A DNA stretch of 64,000 nt from Tillandsia leiboldiana (GCA_029204045.2 CM055062.1:4696648-4760647); one strand, 5' to 3'; numbered from the stretch's first letter, positions 12,157 to 24,739 are shown. A program made the numbers and translations. The notes: generated by a model not told the origin, from the sequence alone.

Positions 12157-15100
12157 TGTGAGGACCGGAAATTCCCACGTTTGGATTACTGTTGGATCTG
12201 CGGCTTCTGGAGACCCCTGTTGGGTGTTAGAGGTGTTTGCGCGCATATTGGACCCAAGGATTGGACCCGGCATGAAAAACGGATCAAGTTTGCTTTTCGG
12301 GAATTTTTGGAAAATTTTAGAAGTGGAATTTGGCAAATCGGACTTCAGATTTGGATTCAGCGCGCGAAAACGGTCAAGATGGACTATTTACTTGTATTTT
12401 TCGGAGCCCGGATGACCCGGCACGGATTTCGAGGTGATTTGGTACTGTTCCGGCAGCCGGAGGGCCGCCGCCGCCGGCGGCGGGCGGCGGAGCGCGGCGG
12501 CTGGCGGCGGCGGAGGCGCGCGGTCCACCGCGGAGGCGTGCACCCGGGGGCTGGCCACGTGGCGGCTCCCAGTTGGCCGGCGCAGCAGGCGCGGTCCATG
12601 GACCTTGGCGGGGTGCACGGTGGACCGTGGTCATGCCACGTGGCGTGATGGCATTGGCTGGTGCACGAGCGCGCGGTCCACGCAGCTGGTAGCAGGTGCC
12701 TCGGGATGCGTGCCCGACAGGCGCGCGTGGGCGCACGTGGGGCGCGACGTGTGCGCGCTGACCCGCGCTTCCCGCTCGGGGGCGCCACGTGTCGGCACCC
12801 GCTTCGGCCGCGTGGCGCAGCGCGGTTGGCCCAAACAGCTGTTTGCTGTTTGGGAGGCTACGTGGCAGCCTGGGGGATTTCCGGGCGTGAACAGTAACGG
12901 GCTGGGCCCGTTACTGTAGCAGCCCGGAAGTTTCGGGCGCTCAGTTTTGGGCCAAATTTCCAAACAGTTGGATTTTCGGGCTGGGCCTTTTTATAGCTGT
13001 CTTGTGAGGGAGTTTTGCCCCCTTTCCCGAGCTCCCCTGCCCATGGCCCCTTTAGCAAAGTTGGAGATCTTCATCTTGCGCATCTTCTGGCAGAGGCCCG
13101 GATTTTTTGGAAGCCGCGGCGTCGACGACTTCGGCATCGGAGCGCAGTGTGGCGATCTTTCATCGGAGGCCCGTTATCGTCGCAGTTTGATCTGAGAGGT
13201 CTACAGAGCTACTCCTTCAGTATTTTTGGACGATTTCTGCGGCGTTGGAATCACGAGAGGTACTTCTTCGACTTTCGTGTTGATCATCTTACTGGATTCA
13301 GAGTTTATGACACGGTTTTCGAGGCATTTCTAAGCCGCTGTTTTCTGGTGGAGTTTTTGGACAGCGGCCCCTTGCCGGAATTTTATCTCCACAACTGGAC
13401 ATCGGATCGAGACAAGCCTATACACTTTTTGGATCTACTCGTCGCGAGGATTATCATCGTATTTTTTTGGGATTTTTATGAGGCTTGCCCGAAGGTATAC
13501 TGTTTCCCCTCTTACTGTGCAGAGTTTTACAGTTGTGTGGTTGTGAGTGTTTGCGCACCTGTACTGTAGAATTTGTAACTCGGCCTACGGGGCTCGGATT
13601 TGGACGTGCAGGGTACCGTTTCGAAGATATCGACACGAGGATCGCTGTGATATTTTTATTGGATTTTTCTGGACATTTTCAGCAGGTGAAAAAGGGACAT
13701 CTTTGGGACTGAAATTCTATGTATGTTTTTATGGACAGTTTTGGACTTGATGTGTATTTGTGGACTTTGTGTTGTACCCAGGAGAGTTACGAGTGTTGCT
13801 GGATCTTTTGGAGTAGGAGATTTGGATTTCCTGGTATTTTCAGCTGTACGACCCTGGACAGTTGTTCACCTTCAGGTGGGTGGCTTGCTTTCAAGATCTA
13901 TGGACTGTGCTCTAATTCTATTGCTATAGAATCATGCATGATAGTGATTGGACTTGGGTAGCATGTTAGAGTGTAGGAATTGTTGATCCTTGTTTTATCT
14001 GTCGATCTTGTGATCTCTTGCTTCCTACTATCATGTTAAATATTTATTATTTTGGAACCTGACCTAGCACCCCCGTCATATGTTGCATGTGTAACCAGAC
14101 CAGTAGAAAACCCTCACTTGGGCTAGGGTTATTTATGTTTAGACATTCACACTTTATCTCGCATTCCTGGACTTAGTGTTATCCTCGCCCGGGTAGTGGG
14201 CCGAGCGGTCGGGACTTCTCTTTAGTGTGGGATGCATTTGCACTCGTGCTTGGGAGCAGAGTGGAGTCTGGTAGATGTGGTGGTTCGCTTGTCTGTATCG
14301 GGAACCGTTTGGGGTAAACGGTGGACCCGAGAGATCTTGTTTTCCCCTGTTTGGGTCGTCGCCACTGTGTTAGTGGCAGTAGTGTACTAGTGTTAGCCGG
14401 ACCTAGAACCCAGAACCCTTTTCGACATATACATGATTTTAGTCTACCAATGTTTTCTTCCAAACATCGAAGGGCCGCTGGAGTCTGTTCTTGTTTGATT
14501 GGACAAAGGCATCAGCCCTTCGGGGTTTGGGTAAAACACTTGTTTTCTAACTGTTTTTCTAAAAAGAACTAAAATCATTAAATATGGATTTCTTCCAGAT
14601 CAAATTAGTTTTCAATAACAAATGTCACCTTTTTCCTGTAAATCTCCCCACTCGAAAGGATTCGAGTGGTCTGGGTTCTAGGGGCCGTTCCTCTGTCGGG
14701 ACGAAAGCCACGGGGGCCGAGCCTGGAACCTGTTCTTGTTTGATAGGGTTGTAGGGGTAGGTCTCCCGGGACTTTCGGGCCCTGTTGGTGTCTTCTGCGA
14801 GTTGTACTGTGATTATTGCTTTCCCGAACTATAAGGGATCGGAAACTTCGATAGTCGGAGCCTAGAGTCTGTTCTTGTTTGATAGGGTTCTTAGCACCGG
14901 TCTATCGGGTTTCCGAACCCTTATGGTGTCGGTCTTTCTGGAGAGTTTAGTGTTCTGTTGTGGGAGCCGTCTGGTGAACGGTGGCCCCAGCGGTGTGACT
15001 TCCAGCTTGTGGTTGAGAGTTGGTGTTGTTGGTCGATCTTGTTGATCGTGGTTTGGACTATAGCCTGCATGAGCCATATTTGAGCTCGACAGAGATACGC

Positions 15101-15922
15101 GGATACTTTCCTCGGTGGGGTCGCTCCCCTCGAGAGCCACTCCGGAGTTGGGCCTGTTACTTGCTATCGCGACTTGTCGACGCCGTCCCTCTGACTGGCC
15201 CAGTTAGCGGCAGTCACGGACACCCTACGGTAGACCCGTCCTGTTGAGGATATGCGGCAGTAGGTGGGCGCAGGTTTGACTGGACCCTTTGAGGCAGTCA
15301 GTTTAGATTTGGTGAGTTTTCTGTGTGTGTTAGTAGATGCATCACGTTTCATCTGTTCCTTTTCTTGAGCATCTAGATAGAGGCATAGTAGCTGTAGAGT
15401 TCTTTTCCAGCCCTTTCATTTCAGTTTTATATTGTTACTTTATGCCTCTAGTAGACTTAGTGGGCAGTCCGTTGGGCTTGTTGGCGGCACCCACTGAGAA
15501 CTACTTGGGACGTAGTTCTCACACCCGTCGTGGTGTATTTTTTTCCCACAGGGACTTCTACTCCTGTTCCTGCTGCTCCTGTTGCTGCTTCTTCTGATCG
15601 TGGTGAGGGAGTCGCGAGCTAGATCCCTACCAGTCGTCGTCCAGAGAGTAGATGTACCCTTTTTATTTTGTGAGTTTCTTGTTGAGAGACCTTGTAGTGA
15701 GGTATAGAGTTGTACTTTTCCTTCTGAGTTGAGTGACTTGTACTTTGGTGAGGACTTTGTACTAATTTATTTTATTTCTAGTGGTTTATTTTCAGCTCTG
15801 ATATCTGGGTAGTTTAGTATCTATCTTTTGCAGGTTTGACGCTTCGTCTATACGGGGTTCACCGTATGGGCGGCGGATCTGTTAGCGAGCCCGGGTCGCA
15901 GTTTCGACGCCGGGGCGTGACA
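12157..15922 (+). repeat. 5' LTR of the LARD-like element
   Basis: tgtgaggaccggaaattccc...ggggcgtgaca, 3,766 bp. It contains a very GC-rich (CGG/CCG and CACGTG) block at about 12440-12900, a TATA-like box at 12988, and three copies of ctgttcttgtttgat (14485, 14730, 14869). Open frames inside it are duplicated exactly in the 3' LTR and match no protein I recognise. Confidence 0.95.
12556..12996 (+). promoter_or_regulatory. Putative LTR promoter: CACGTG cluster and TATA box
   Basis: Four CACGTG (G-box) hexamers start at 12556, 12637, 12734 and 12786, plus an ACGTGGCAG core at about 12860, then tttttatag at 12988-12996. The same arrangement is repeated in the 3' LTR (18744, 18825, 18922, 18974; TATA 19176). 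CACGTG is the core bound by plant bZIP and bHLH factors. The promoter role is inference, but TATA-like boxes at comparable places in the solo LTRs (33845 tataaata; 40651 tatttata) support it. Confidence 0.6.
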
Positions 15923-15930
15923 GATTAGAG

Positions 15931-15942
15931 TGGTATCAGAGC
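15931..15942 (+). other. Primer-binding site, initiator tRNA-Met
   Basis: tggtatcagagc, eight bases after the 5' LTR. It is complementary to the 3' end of plant initiator tRNA-Met and is the start of minus-strand DNA synthesis. Confidence 0.9.
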
Positions 15943-16217
15943 CTAGGTTGTAGGTCATTATGGACTTAGAAACCCTAGGCTTGTGGTTGGACATTAGGAT
16001 GACTACGTGAGAGTCGTGACTTTTAGCGAGAGTCCTGATCGAGTTTTGTACCTCTCCCAAGAGACGGGATGAGTGATTGGCATGTTTATGCTCCTAAGCG
16101 ATTATGTTGGCTGCAGACAACATAATGCTGTGGAATTGATAACATGTCTTAGACTTTCGCTGGATTGGGTCGTATGATTGTTGTGTCCTGATGTTTGTTA
16201 TTGTGCAGTGGACCTAC

Positions 16218-16740
16218 GATGCTTGTGAGACGTCGTACAGTGAGGAATGCGCATTCCGCATCTGATGAGTAACCCGAGCAGCGGGAGGCAGAGCTATCAG
16301 AGCAGAGCGAGACCCAGGAGTTATGGATCCAGATGGCACAGATGTCGGAGGCTGTCCGATGCCAGGAAAAAGCCATGGAACGTTTGATGCGCTTGTTGGA
16401 GCAAAGAGCACAGCTAGTTGCAGTACCGCTTGAGTGTCCTCCAGTACTTTCTTCCTATGCAGTGGTACCTTCAGTTGTACTTGTGGCACCGACTGAGCGA
16501 GCAGCCCCTCCGTGTCGATGAGTAGTGCCGAGGCACCGAGGCAGGATGGATAGTGGATAGTAGCTGAGCTTAGGGACATCATTGATCGATGGAGCCAGTC
16601 CCGGCAGTCTGAACCATCCCGATTCATAGGTTTGAGTTGGAGCCTTTGTAGGCAGAATTGGGGTTGGTGGTGATGGAGAGACTATCTGAGAGCCTCCCTG
16701 TGCTAGGGAGTTTATACAGTTGTTGAACTGCACGCTCCAG
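16218..16740 (+). pseudogene. Degenerate gag-like remnant
   Basis: An ATG at 16218 opens a frame with RRRTVRNAH, broken by a stop. A second stretch (16333-16521) begins MAQMSEAVRCQEKAMERLMR, an amphipathic coiled-coil-like N-terminus similar in style to gypsy gag proteins. Beyond 16520 only short patches remain. I see no zinc knuckle. No pol domain follows up to 18344. Confidence 0.4.
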
Positions 16741-18332
16741 GTTTCGAGGGACGAGGCGCATAGGATATGTTTGACGGGGAATGATTTGCGCCAGGATACC
16801 TTTCAGTTTAGTTGGTCCCTCCGTTTTGGATTATTGACGCTTCGATAGAATAGGCGTGGTGTGTGGAGCGTGGCGCTGCAGTTCCTTGGGATAGGGATCT
16901 GCCACCAGAGGCGAGTTCTGGATTTTGGTGCTTCGCGCCGAGTGATGGAGGACAGATCGGACGGCAGAGACATTTCTGATTTCTTTTCCTGGATAACGGG
17001 TCCCCGAGATGCCAGAGTTTGGGCGGGTCCCGATAGCAGCATCAGCATCTACGTCAGAGTGGCGCGGCGGTAGCATGGATTGGCTATCTGCGGAGGACCG
17101 CATTTGTCACCCTTGTGTGAGTAGAGGCGGAGGTCGTGCTCCCCATATGGATGGTCTTGATTTTCAGGCAAACTGAGCGATGACCACTTTCATCGAGCGG
17201 ATGAATTTGTGCCGCCCGGCTGGAGGGCGCCACAGCAGCAGATTGGGTTGTCACCGGCACGATTTCTTTACAGCAGTCTGAGATAGAGTGTTTTTGGTTT
17301 TCCTGTCTGGACTGGAGGTAGAGTTGTTACCACGTGCACTAGAGGTACAGGTTCCTGTTGGTATTGTGCACTTGGGGAAGCCTTATGGATTTTGTCTTGT
17401 GCTGTTGAGACTTGGAATTTTGCCGGCAGTTGACGGTTGGGTTACAGCTCCACGACTCAGATTGAGCACACGGGATGGACCAGTTGGTGCGGTATCGCGC
17501 AACGATTGATTGTGGATTGAGAACCGTGACCTTCCCGCGAGTTGGACAACTGGAGATCATTTTCTCAGGTCACCGTGGCATCCTTCTTGCAGCAGTGGCT
17601 TCAGCGGTTTTGGGTTGGGTGCTACCTGTTGAGCGTAGGTGACGTTTAGGACTAGAGTTGTGTTCCTAGGGGTCACGGTTAGATCGTAGCTTCTGTTTTG
17701 TAGCCACAGCAGGAACGGCTTCAACACTTCTCTCCCTTTTCTCGCCTTGTACTGAAATTTTCGAACATGACGAGAGCTTCGAAAGACTGCTCCAGAAATG
17801 GAGACGGTGCCCGAACCTGTTCTTGTTTGATTGGGGCGAAGGCACTGGTCTTTCGGAATTTTCAGACTTTTCGTTAATTTCAGCTGTTTTTCTAAACAGA
17901 GAGTTAGGGTTGACGACTTTCCTGCTGGTGGGGCCCTTACCTTTTCTTGTTGGGTTGTGGTGACGTTCTTCGTGTAGTTTGGACGAGTAGATTCGGTTAA
18001 TCTTCCTTGTCCCCAGCTTTTTGGAGTTCCTGAGGTTTTCCGCGTCTCAGCTCTGAGGTGTTTTGCTTTGGACCCCTCGCCCGTGATTGACTCGCTCTAG
18101 TTGAGATTTGTGGGTGTGGGAGTACGAGGGACGCCCGTTGCGAATTCTGGCTCGTGTGATGAGAGAATTGCGCAACCGGGCCATGCCGTACTGATTATTA
18201 TTTTTTTTGTTGAGGAGTAATCACGGGGAGTGAGTAGCGACTGAGGAGTTGGAGACTGTGTTGTTGGATGCTTACCCTTGGCTTTGAACTCCCTTTTGAG
18301 CCGTGTTTGTTTCGGGGACGAAACTTTCTTTT

Positions 18333-18344
18333 AGTGGGGGAGGA
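18333..18344 (+). other. Polypurine tract
   Basis: agtgggggagga directly before the 3' LTR. It primes plus-strand synthesis. Confidence 0.85.
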
Positions 18345-21300
18345 TGTGAGGACCGAAAATTCCCACGTTTGGATTACTGTTGGATCTGCGGCTTCTGGAG
18401 ACCCCTGTTGGGTGTTAGAGGTGTTTGCGCGCATATTGGACCCAAGGATTGGACCCGGCATGAAAAACGGATCAAGTTTGCTTTTCGGGAATTTTTGGAA
18501 AATTTTAGAAGTGGAATTTGGCAAATCGGACTTCAGATTTGGATTCAGCGCGCGAAAACGGTCAAGATGGACTATTTACTTGTATTTTTCGGAGCCCGGA
18601 TGACCCGGCACGGATTTCGAGGTGATTTGGTACTGTTCCGGCCGCCGGAGGGCCGCCGCCGGCGGCGGCGGGCGGCGGAGCGCGGCGGCTGGCGGCGGCG
18701 GAGGCGCGCGGTCCACCGCGGAGGCGTGCACCCGGGGGCTGGCCACGTGGCGGCTCCCAGTTGGCCGGCGCAGCAGGCGCGGTCCATGGACCTTGGCGGG
18801 GTGCACGGTGGACCGTGGTCATGCCACGTGGCGTGATGGCATTGGCTGGTGCACGAGCGCGCGGTCCACGCAGCTGGTAGCAGGTGCCTCGGGATGCGTG
18901 CCCGACAGGCGCGCGTGGGCGCACGTGGGGCGCGACGTGGGCGCGCTGACCCGCGCTTCCCGCTCGGGGGTGCCACGTGTCGGCACCCGCTTCGGCCGCG
19001 TGGCGCAGCGCGGTTGGCCCAAACAGCTGTTTGCTGTTTGGGAGGCTACGTGGCAGCCTGGGGGATTTCCGGGCGTGAACAGTAACGGGCTGGGCCCGTT
19101 ACTGTAGCAGCCCGGAAGTTTCGGGCGCTCAGTTTTGGGCCAAATTTCCAAACAGTTGGATTTTCGGGCTGGGCCTTTTTATAGCTGTCTTGTGAGGGAG
19201 TTTTGCCCCCTTTCCCGAGCTCCCCTGCCCATGGCCCCTTTAGCAAAGTTGGAGATCTTCATCTTGCGCATCTTCTGGCAGAGGCCCGGATTTTTTGGAA
19301 GCCACGGCGTCGACGACTTCGGCATCGGAGCGCAGTGTGGCGATCTTTCATCGGAGGCCCGTTATCGTCGCAGTTTGATCTGAGAGGTCTACAGAGCTAC
19401 TCCGTCAGTATTTTTGGACGATTTCTGCGGCGTTGGAATCACGAGAGGTACGTCTTCGACTTTCGTGTTGATCATCTTGCTGGATTCAGAGTTTATGACA
19501 CGGTTTTCGAGGCATTTCTAAGCCGCTGTTTTCTGGTGGAGTTTTTGGACAGCGGCCCCTTGCCGGAATTTTATCTCCTCAACTGGACATCTGATCGAGA
19601 CGAGCCTATACACTTTTTGGATCTACTCGTCGCGAGGATTATCATCGTATTTTTTTGGGATTTTTATGAGGCTTGCCCGAAGGTATACTGTTTCCCCTCT
19701 TACTGTGCAGAGTTTTACAGTTGTGTGGTTGTGAGTGTTTGCGCACCTGTACTGTAGAATTTGTAACTCGGCCTACGGGGCTCGGATTTGGACGTGCAGG
19801 GTACCGTTTCGAAGATATCGACACGAGGATCGCTGTGATATTTTTATTGGATTTTTCTGGCCATTTTCAGCAGGTGAAAAAGGGACATCTTTGGGACTGA
19901 AATTCTGTGTATGTTTTTATGGACAGTTTTGGACTTGATGTGTATTTGTGGACTTTGTGTTGTACCCAGGAGAGTTACGAGTGTTGCTGGATCTTTTGGA
20001 GTAGGAGATTTGGATTTCCTGGTATTTTTAGCTGTACGACCCTGGACAGTTGTTCACCTTCAGGTGGGTGGCTTGCTTTCAAGATCTATGGACTGTGCTC
20101 TAATTCTATTGCTATAGAATCATGCATGATAGTGATTGGACTTGGGTAGCATGTTAGAGTGTAGGAATTGTTGATCCTTGTTTTATCTGTCGATCTTGTG
20201 ATCTCTTGCTTCCTACTATCATGTTAAATATTTGTTATTTTGGAACCTGACCTAGCACCCCCGTCATATGTTGCATGTGTAACCAGACCAGTAGAAAACC
20301 CTCACTTGGGCTAGGGTTATTTATGTTTAGACATTCACACTTTATCTCGCATTCCTGGACTTAGTGTTATCCTCGCCCGGGTAGTGGGCCGAGCGGTCGG
20401 GACTTCTCTTTAGTGTGGGATGCATTTGCACTCGTGCTTGGGAGGAGAGTGGAGTCTGGTAGATGTGGTGGTTCGCTTGTCTGTATCGGGAACCGTTTGG
20501 GGTAAACGGTGGACCCGAGAGATCTTGTTTTCCCCTGTTTGGGTCGTCGCCACTGTGTTAGTGGCAGTAGTGTACTAGTGTTAGCCGGACCTAGAACCCA
20601 GAACCCTTTTCGACATATACATGATTTTAGTCTACCAATGTTTTCTTCCAAACATCGAAGGGCCGCTTGAGTCTGTTCTTGTTTGATTGGACAAAGGCAT
20701 CAGCCCTTCGGGGTTTGGATAAAACACTTGTTTTCTAACTGTTTTTCTAAAAAGAACTAAAATCATTAAATATGGATTTCTTCCAGATCAAATTAGTTTT
20801 CAATAACAAATGTCACCTTTTTCCTGTAAATCTCCCCACTCGAAAGGATTCGAGTGGTCTGGGTTCTAGGGGCCGTTCCTCTGTCGGGACGAAAGCCACG
20901 GGGGCCGAGCCTGGAACCTGTTCTTGTTTGATAGGGTTGTAGGGGTAGGTCTCCCGGGACTTTCGGGCCCTGTTGGTGTCTTCTGCGAGTTGTACTGTGA
21001 TTATTGCTTTCCCGAACTATAAGGGATCGGAAACTTCGATAGTCGGAGCCTAGAGTCTGTTCTTGTTTGATAGGGTTCTTAGCACCGGTCTATCGGGTTT
21101 CCGAACCCTTATGGTGTCGGTCTTTCTGGAGAGTTTAGTGTTCTGTTGTGGGAGCCGTCTGGTGAACGGTGGCCCCAGCGGTGTGACTTCCAGCTTGTGG
21201 TTGAGAGTTGGTGTTGTTGGTCGATCTTGTTGATCGTGGTTTGGACTATAGCCTGCATGAGCCATATTTGAGCTCGACAGAGATACGCGGATACTTTCCT

Positions 21301-22110
21301 CGGTGGGGTCGCTCCCCTCGAGAGCCACTCCGGAGTTGGGCCTGTTACTTGCTATCGCGACTTGTCGACGCCGTCCCTCTGACTGGCCCAGTTAGCGGCA
21401 GTCACGGACACCCTACGGTAGACCCGTCCTGTTGAGGATATGCGGCAGTAGGTGGGCGCAGGTTTGACTGGACCCTTTGAGGCAGTCAGTTTAGATTTGG
21501 TGAGTTTTCTGTGTGTGTTAGTAGATGCATCACGTTTCATCTGTTCCTTTTCTTGAGCATCTAGATAGAGGCATAGTAGCTGTAGAGTTCTTTTCCAGCC
21601 CTTTCATTTCAGTTTTATATTGTTACTTTATGCCTCTAGTAGACTTAGTGGGCAGTCCGTTGGGCTTGTTGGCGGCACCCACTGAGAACTACTTGGGACG
21701 TAGTTCTCACACCCGTCGTGGTGTATTTTTTTCCCACAGGGACTTCTACTCCTGTTCCTGCTGCTCCTGTTGCTGCTTCTTCTGATCGTGGTGAGGGAGT
21801 CGCGAGCTAGATCCCTACCAGTCGTCGTCCAGAGAGTAGATGTACCCTTTTTATTTTGTGAGTTTCTTGTTGAGAGACCTTGTAGTGAGGTATAGAGTTG
21901 TACTTTTCCTTCTGAGTTGAGTGACTTGTACTTTGGTGAGGACTTTGTACTAATTTATTTTATTTCTAGTGGTTTATTTTCAGCTCTGATATCTGGGTAG
22001 TTTAGTATCTATCTTTTGCAGGTTTGACGCTTCGTCTATACGGGGTTCACCGTATGGGCGGCGGATCTGTTAGCGAGCCCAGGTCGCAGTTTCGACGCCG
22101 GGGCGTGACA
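18345..22110 (+). repeat. 3' LTR of the LARD-like element
   Basis: 3,766 bp, collinear with 12157-15922 without any net length change. Examples of single-base differences are ccggaaat/ccgaaaat at the start and agcccgggt/agcccaggt near the end. Followed by the gttct target duplication. Confidence 0.95.
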
Positions 22111-22115
22111 GTTCT

Positions 22116-24102
22116 TATCCAATTTTGACCTTTTCTCCTTCGGTATCCACGCATAAGCATCACATCCAAAGACACGAAGATAGGAGTAATCAACGAACTT
22201 GCCGCTCCAGACTTCTTCAGGAATTTCCAAACCAAGTGATTTTGTCGGCGCTCGATTAATCAAATAGCAAGCCGTGCTCACGGCTTCCGCCCAAAATCTC
22301 TTGTCGAGTTTTGAAGTACTCAACATGCTACGGGCGCTCTCCATGAGTGTTCTATTTAACCTCTCCGCTACACCGTTTTGTTGCGGTGTACCGGGTACCG
22401 TGAGATGCCGCTTAATTCCATGCTCAATACAAAACTCATCAAATTCTCTTGAACAATACTCCCCTCCGTTATCAGAACGTAGGCACTTAATTTTTAAATC
22501 CTTTTCATTCTCCACAAGAGTTTTGAACTTCTTAAAAGTTTCAAACACATCGGACTTTCGCTTTAGAATATACACCCAAGCCTTCCGAGAGTAATCATCA
22601 ATAAATGAAACAAAGTAAGAACATCCGCCCAACGAAGTATCGGGTGACTCCTAAGTATCCGAATGAATCAACTTGAGATGCTTCTTACTTCTTTGATGTG
22701 ATAGAGAAAAAGACAACCTTCGTTGCTTCCCGTAGATGCAATCTTCACAAAAAACTAATGGCGCGGACTTGTAACGTGAAAGAAGTTCACGGTTGGATAA
22801 TACCTGCAATCCGCGCTCACTCATGTGTCCTAAACGGCGATGCCACACCGTTGAAGACTCCACCTTTGCGCTTGCAACAACCGCTTCTCCCACTTGAGTC
22901 TCGCCCACTAATCTATAAAGGCCACCTACTTGCTCTCCTTTCATCAACACCAAACAACCTTGACATACCTTCAAGTGATCTTTCTCGCCGATGAATTTAA
23001 ACCCTTGTTTGCAAAATTTTCCAAGTGATAGAAGACTTTTTCGAAGTGCAGGAACATGTCGAACATTAGAAACCGTCCGAATAACACCATCAAACATCTT
23101 GATCCGAACGTCTCCCACTCCAACCACCGGACATGCCGTGTTGTCACCCAAATAGATAACTCCACAATCCCGTGACTTATAAGAATGAAACCACTCCCTA
23201 TAGGGAGTCATGTGGAATGACGCCCCCGAATCCAAGATCCAATGATAAATAAGCTCGGATCTATCTAATGCGACTAACGCATCTCCGTCTTCTGAACTAG
23301 CCGACTCAGCATCTGCTTCGGCTATATTACCTTGAAAATTATTTTAATCGGATTTACCATCAACTCCTTTAACCCGACAATCTTTCTTCACGTGCCCCAA
23401 CTTTCCACAATTCCAGCACTTTACTTTCTTTTTGCCCTTGGATTTTGATCTCGACTTTCCTCGATCACCATACTCCCTCTCGAAAGGTCTTCCCCGTGCT
23501 ATCATAGCCTCCCCCGAAGAACTTCCTTGGCTAGACTTCCGCCTCATCTCCTCGGTAAGTAATGATGCAACAACCGACTCCATCTTAAGGGTTTCAACAT
23601 GGCTCAAGTTCATAATCAAATTATCCCAAGTTTCCGGCATCGAGCAAAGTAAAATACTTGCCTTTTCTTCTTCATCAATTCTCACGTCTAGGGCAGCGAG
23701 TTTGCTCACGATAGAGTTGAATGTACTTAGATGTTCTTGTACCGGTGCCCCGTCCTTCATCTTTAGATTGTACAATTGTCGCCTTAAGAAAATTTTGTTC
23801 ACCAATGACTTTCCTTCATAGAGATTTTTTAATTTATCCCAAATCCCTTTTGCGGTAGTCTCGGTCTCCACATTGAATAACACCGAATCATCCAGTGCCA
23901 AATATAGGTTTGCCAAAGCCATCTTTTCCTTCTCTTCAAATTGTTTATCCGTCATCCCTTCCGGTTTATTCTCTATTCCTTGCAGGGCGATCTCACAAGC
24001 ATCTTTAATCAAAACTGCTTGCATCTTCAGTTTCCACAACGCAAAGTTCGCTCCATCAAATCGAGAAATCTCATACTTTGTCACTGAAACTTTCCCCGCC
24101 AT
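22116..24102 (-). pseudogene. Copia gag-protease-integrase segment
   Basis: Begins at ATG 24102 (MAGKVSVTKYEISRFDGANF), a typical copia gag start. Near its end is a CCHC zinc knuckle CWNCGKLGHVKKDC and a TAA at 23344-23346. The same frame continues with the protease motif DSGASFHMT, GAG-pre-integrase (HRRLGHMSERGL, CEDCIYGKQ), a TAG at 22651-22653, and the integrase core with FIDDYSRKAWVY, RSDNGGEYCS and TPQQNGVAERLNRTLM (the D,D,E residues are present). It ends at the LARD insertion after KRSKLDKN and resumes at 12151. Both stops are single-base changes in an otherwise open gag-pol frame. Confidence 0.93.
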
Positions 24103-24136
24103 CGTTTCACCGTCAACGAACTACGAATAACCAAAC

Positions 24137-24148
24137 GCTCCGATACCA
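24137..24148 (-). other. Copia primer-binding site
   Basis: On the minus strand tggtatcggagc, two bases after the 5' LTR. It is an initiator tRNA-Met PBS with one change from tggtatcagagc. Confidence 0.8.
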
Positions 24149-24150
24149 AT

Positions 24151-24716
24151 TGAAGGGGGACCAGCCGTGGGGTTACCGAGCACACCTCAACCCACACAGC
24201 ACACGAGCGTAGCAGAAACAAAAACTTTCGTAGATGAAAGTAGGCGAAAACGATTGTAGAAAACAAGCACGAGAATAACTAAAGAAATAAAACAAATAAG
24301 GGAATGTAAGGACACGAGAATTACGTGGTTCGGCCAACAATGTGTCAACCTACGTCCACGGGCAAGACCACCTCAATGTGTTATTCGATTAATCCACGAC
24401 ACAAAAGTACAAGGAGTAAAATTGGATTACAAGAAACTCTCTCACGGAGGCTCTCCACGTTTTTCCTCTCAATTAGAATTTTCAATGAAGCCCTAAAAAA
24501 TAAAAGATGAATTGCAAGAGTTAATATAACTCTAAAAACCTAATTCTAATAGGAAACGATCTCCACCGTCCATCCGAGTTTTTAAATCACTTCTAGTCGT
24601 CGTTCATATTATCTTAAGAATTATCTTTAAGATATTCCTAAATCATCCCTAATCTTTAGGAACAAGATTTGATCAAATCCATATGAACTCGAAACATGAT
24701 TTTACATAATCCAACA
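24151..24716 (-). repeat. Copia 5' LTR, 566 bp
   Basis: On the minus strand it starts tgttggattatgtaaaatca and ends ..cccccttca, next to the PBS. There is no partner LTR in the window. The flank to its right (24717-24741, ttttaaaaacatataagctc) matches the terminus of the family C MITE, so the element apparently landed in such a MITE. Confidence 0.85.
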
Positions 24717-24739
24717 ATTTTAAAAACATATAAGCTCTA

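Larger units (their letters stand above)
12157..22110 (+). mobile_element. Complete non-autonomous large-LTR retrotransposon (LARD-like)
   Basis: Two LTRs of exactly 3,766 bp (12157-15922 and 18345-22110, offset 6,188), a primer-binding site tggtatcagagc at 15931-15942 (initiator tRNA-Met), a polypurine tract agtgggggagga at 18333-18344, and a perfect target duplication gttct (12152-12156 and 22111-22115). The 2,422-bp interior has only gag-like traces and no protease, RT or integrase, so the element must have moved using enzymes from another element. By eye the LTRs differ at only about 20 positions (about 99.5% identity), indicating a young insertion. LTR length and PBS resemble Del/Tekay chromoviruses; that assignment is inference. 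Confidence 0.93.

Noticed and set aside
12374..13058. Ala/Arg/Pro-rich open frames on both strands
   Set aside because: They are caused by low stop-codon density in the GC-rich LTR block; the same frames recur at 18562-19246 because the LTR is duplicated.
13015..13569. 184-codon open frame, repeated at 19203-19757
   Set aside because: It lies in the LTR and begins just downstream of the TATA-like box; it has substitutions between copies that do not favour silent positions by eye, and matches no family I know. A comparison of synonymous and non-synonymous changes across family LTRs would decide.
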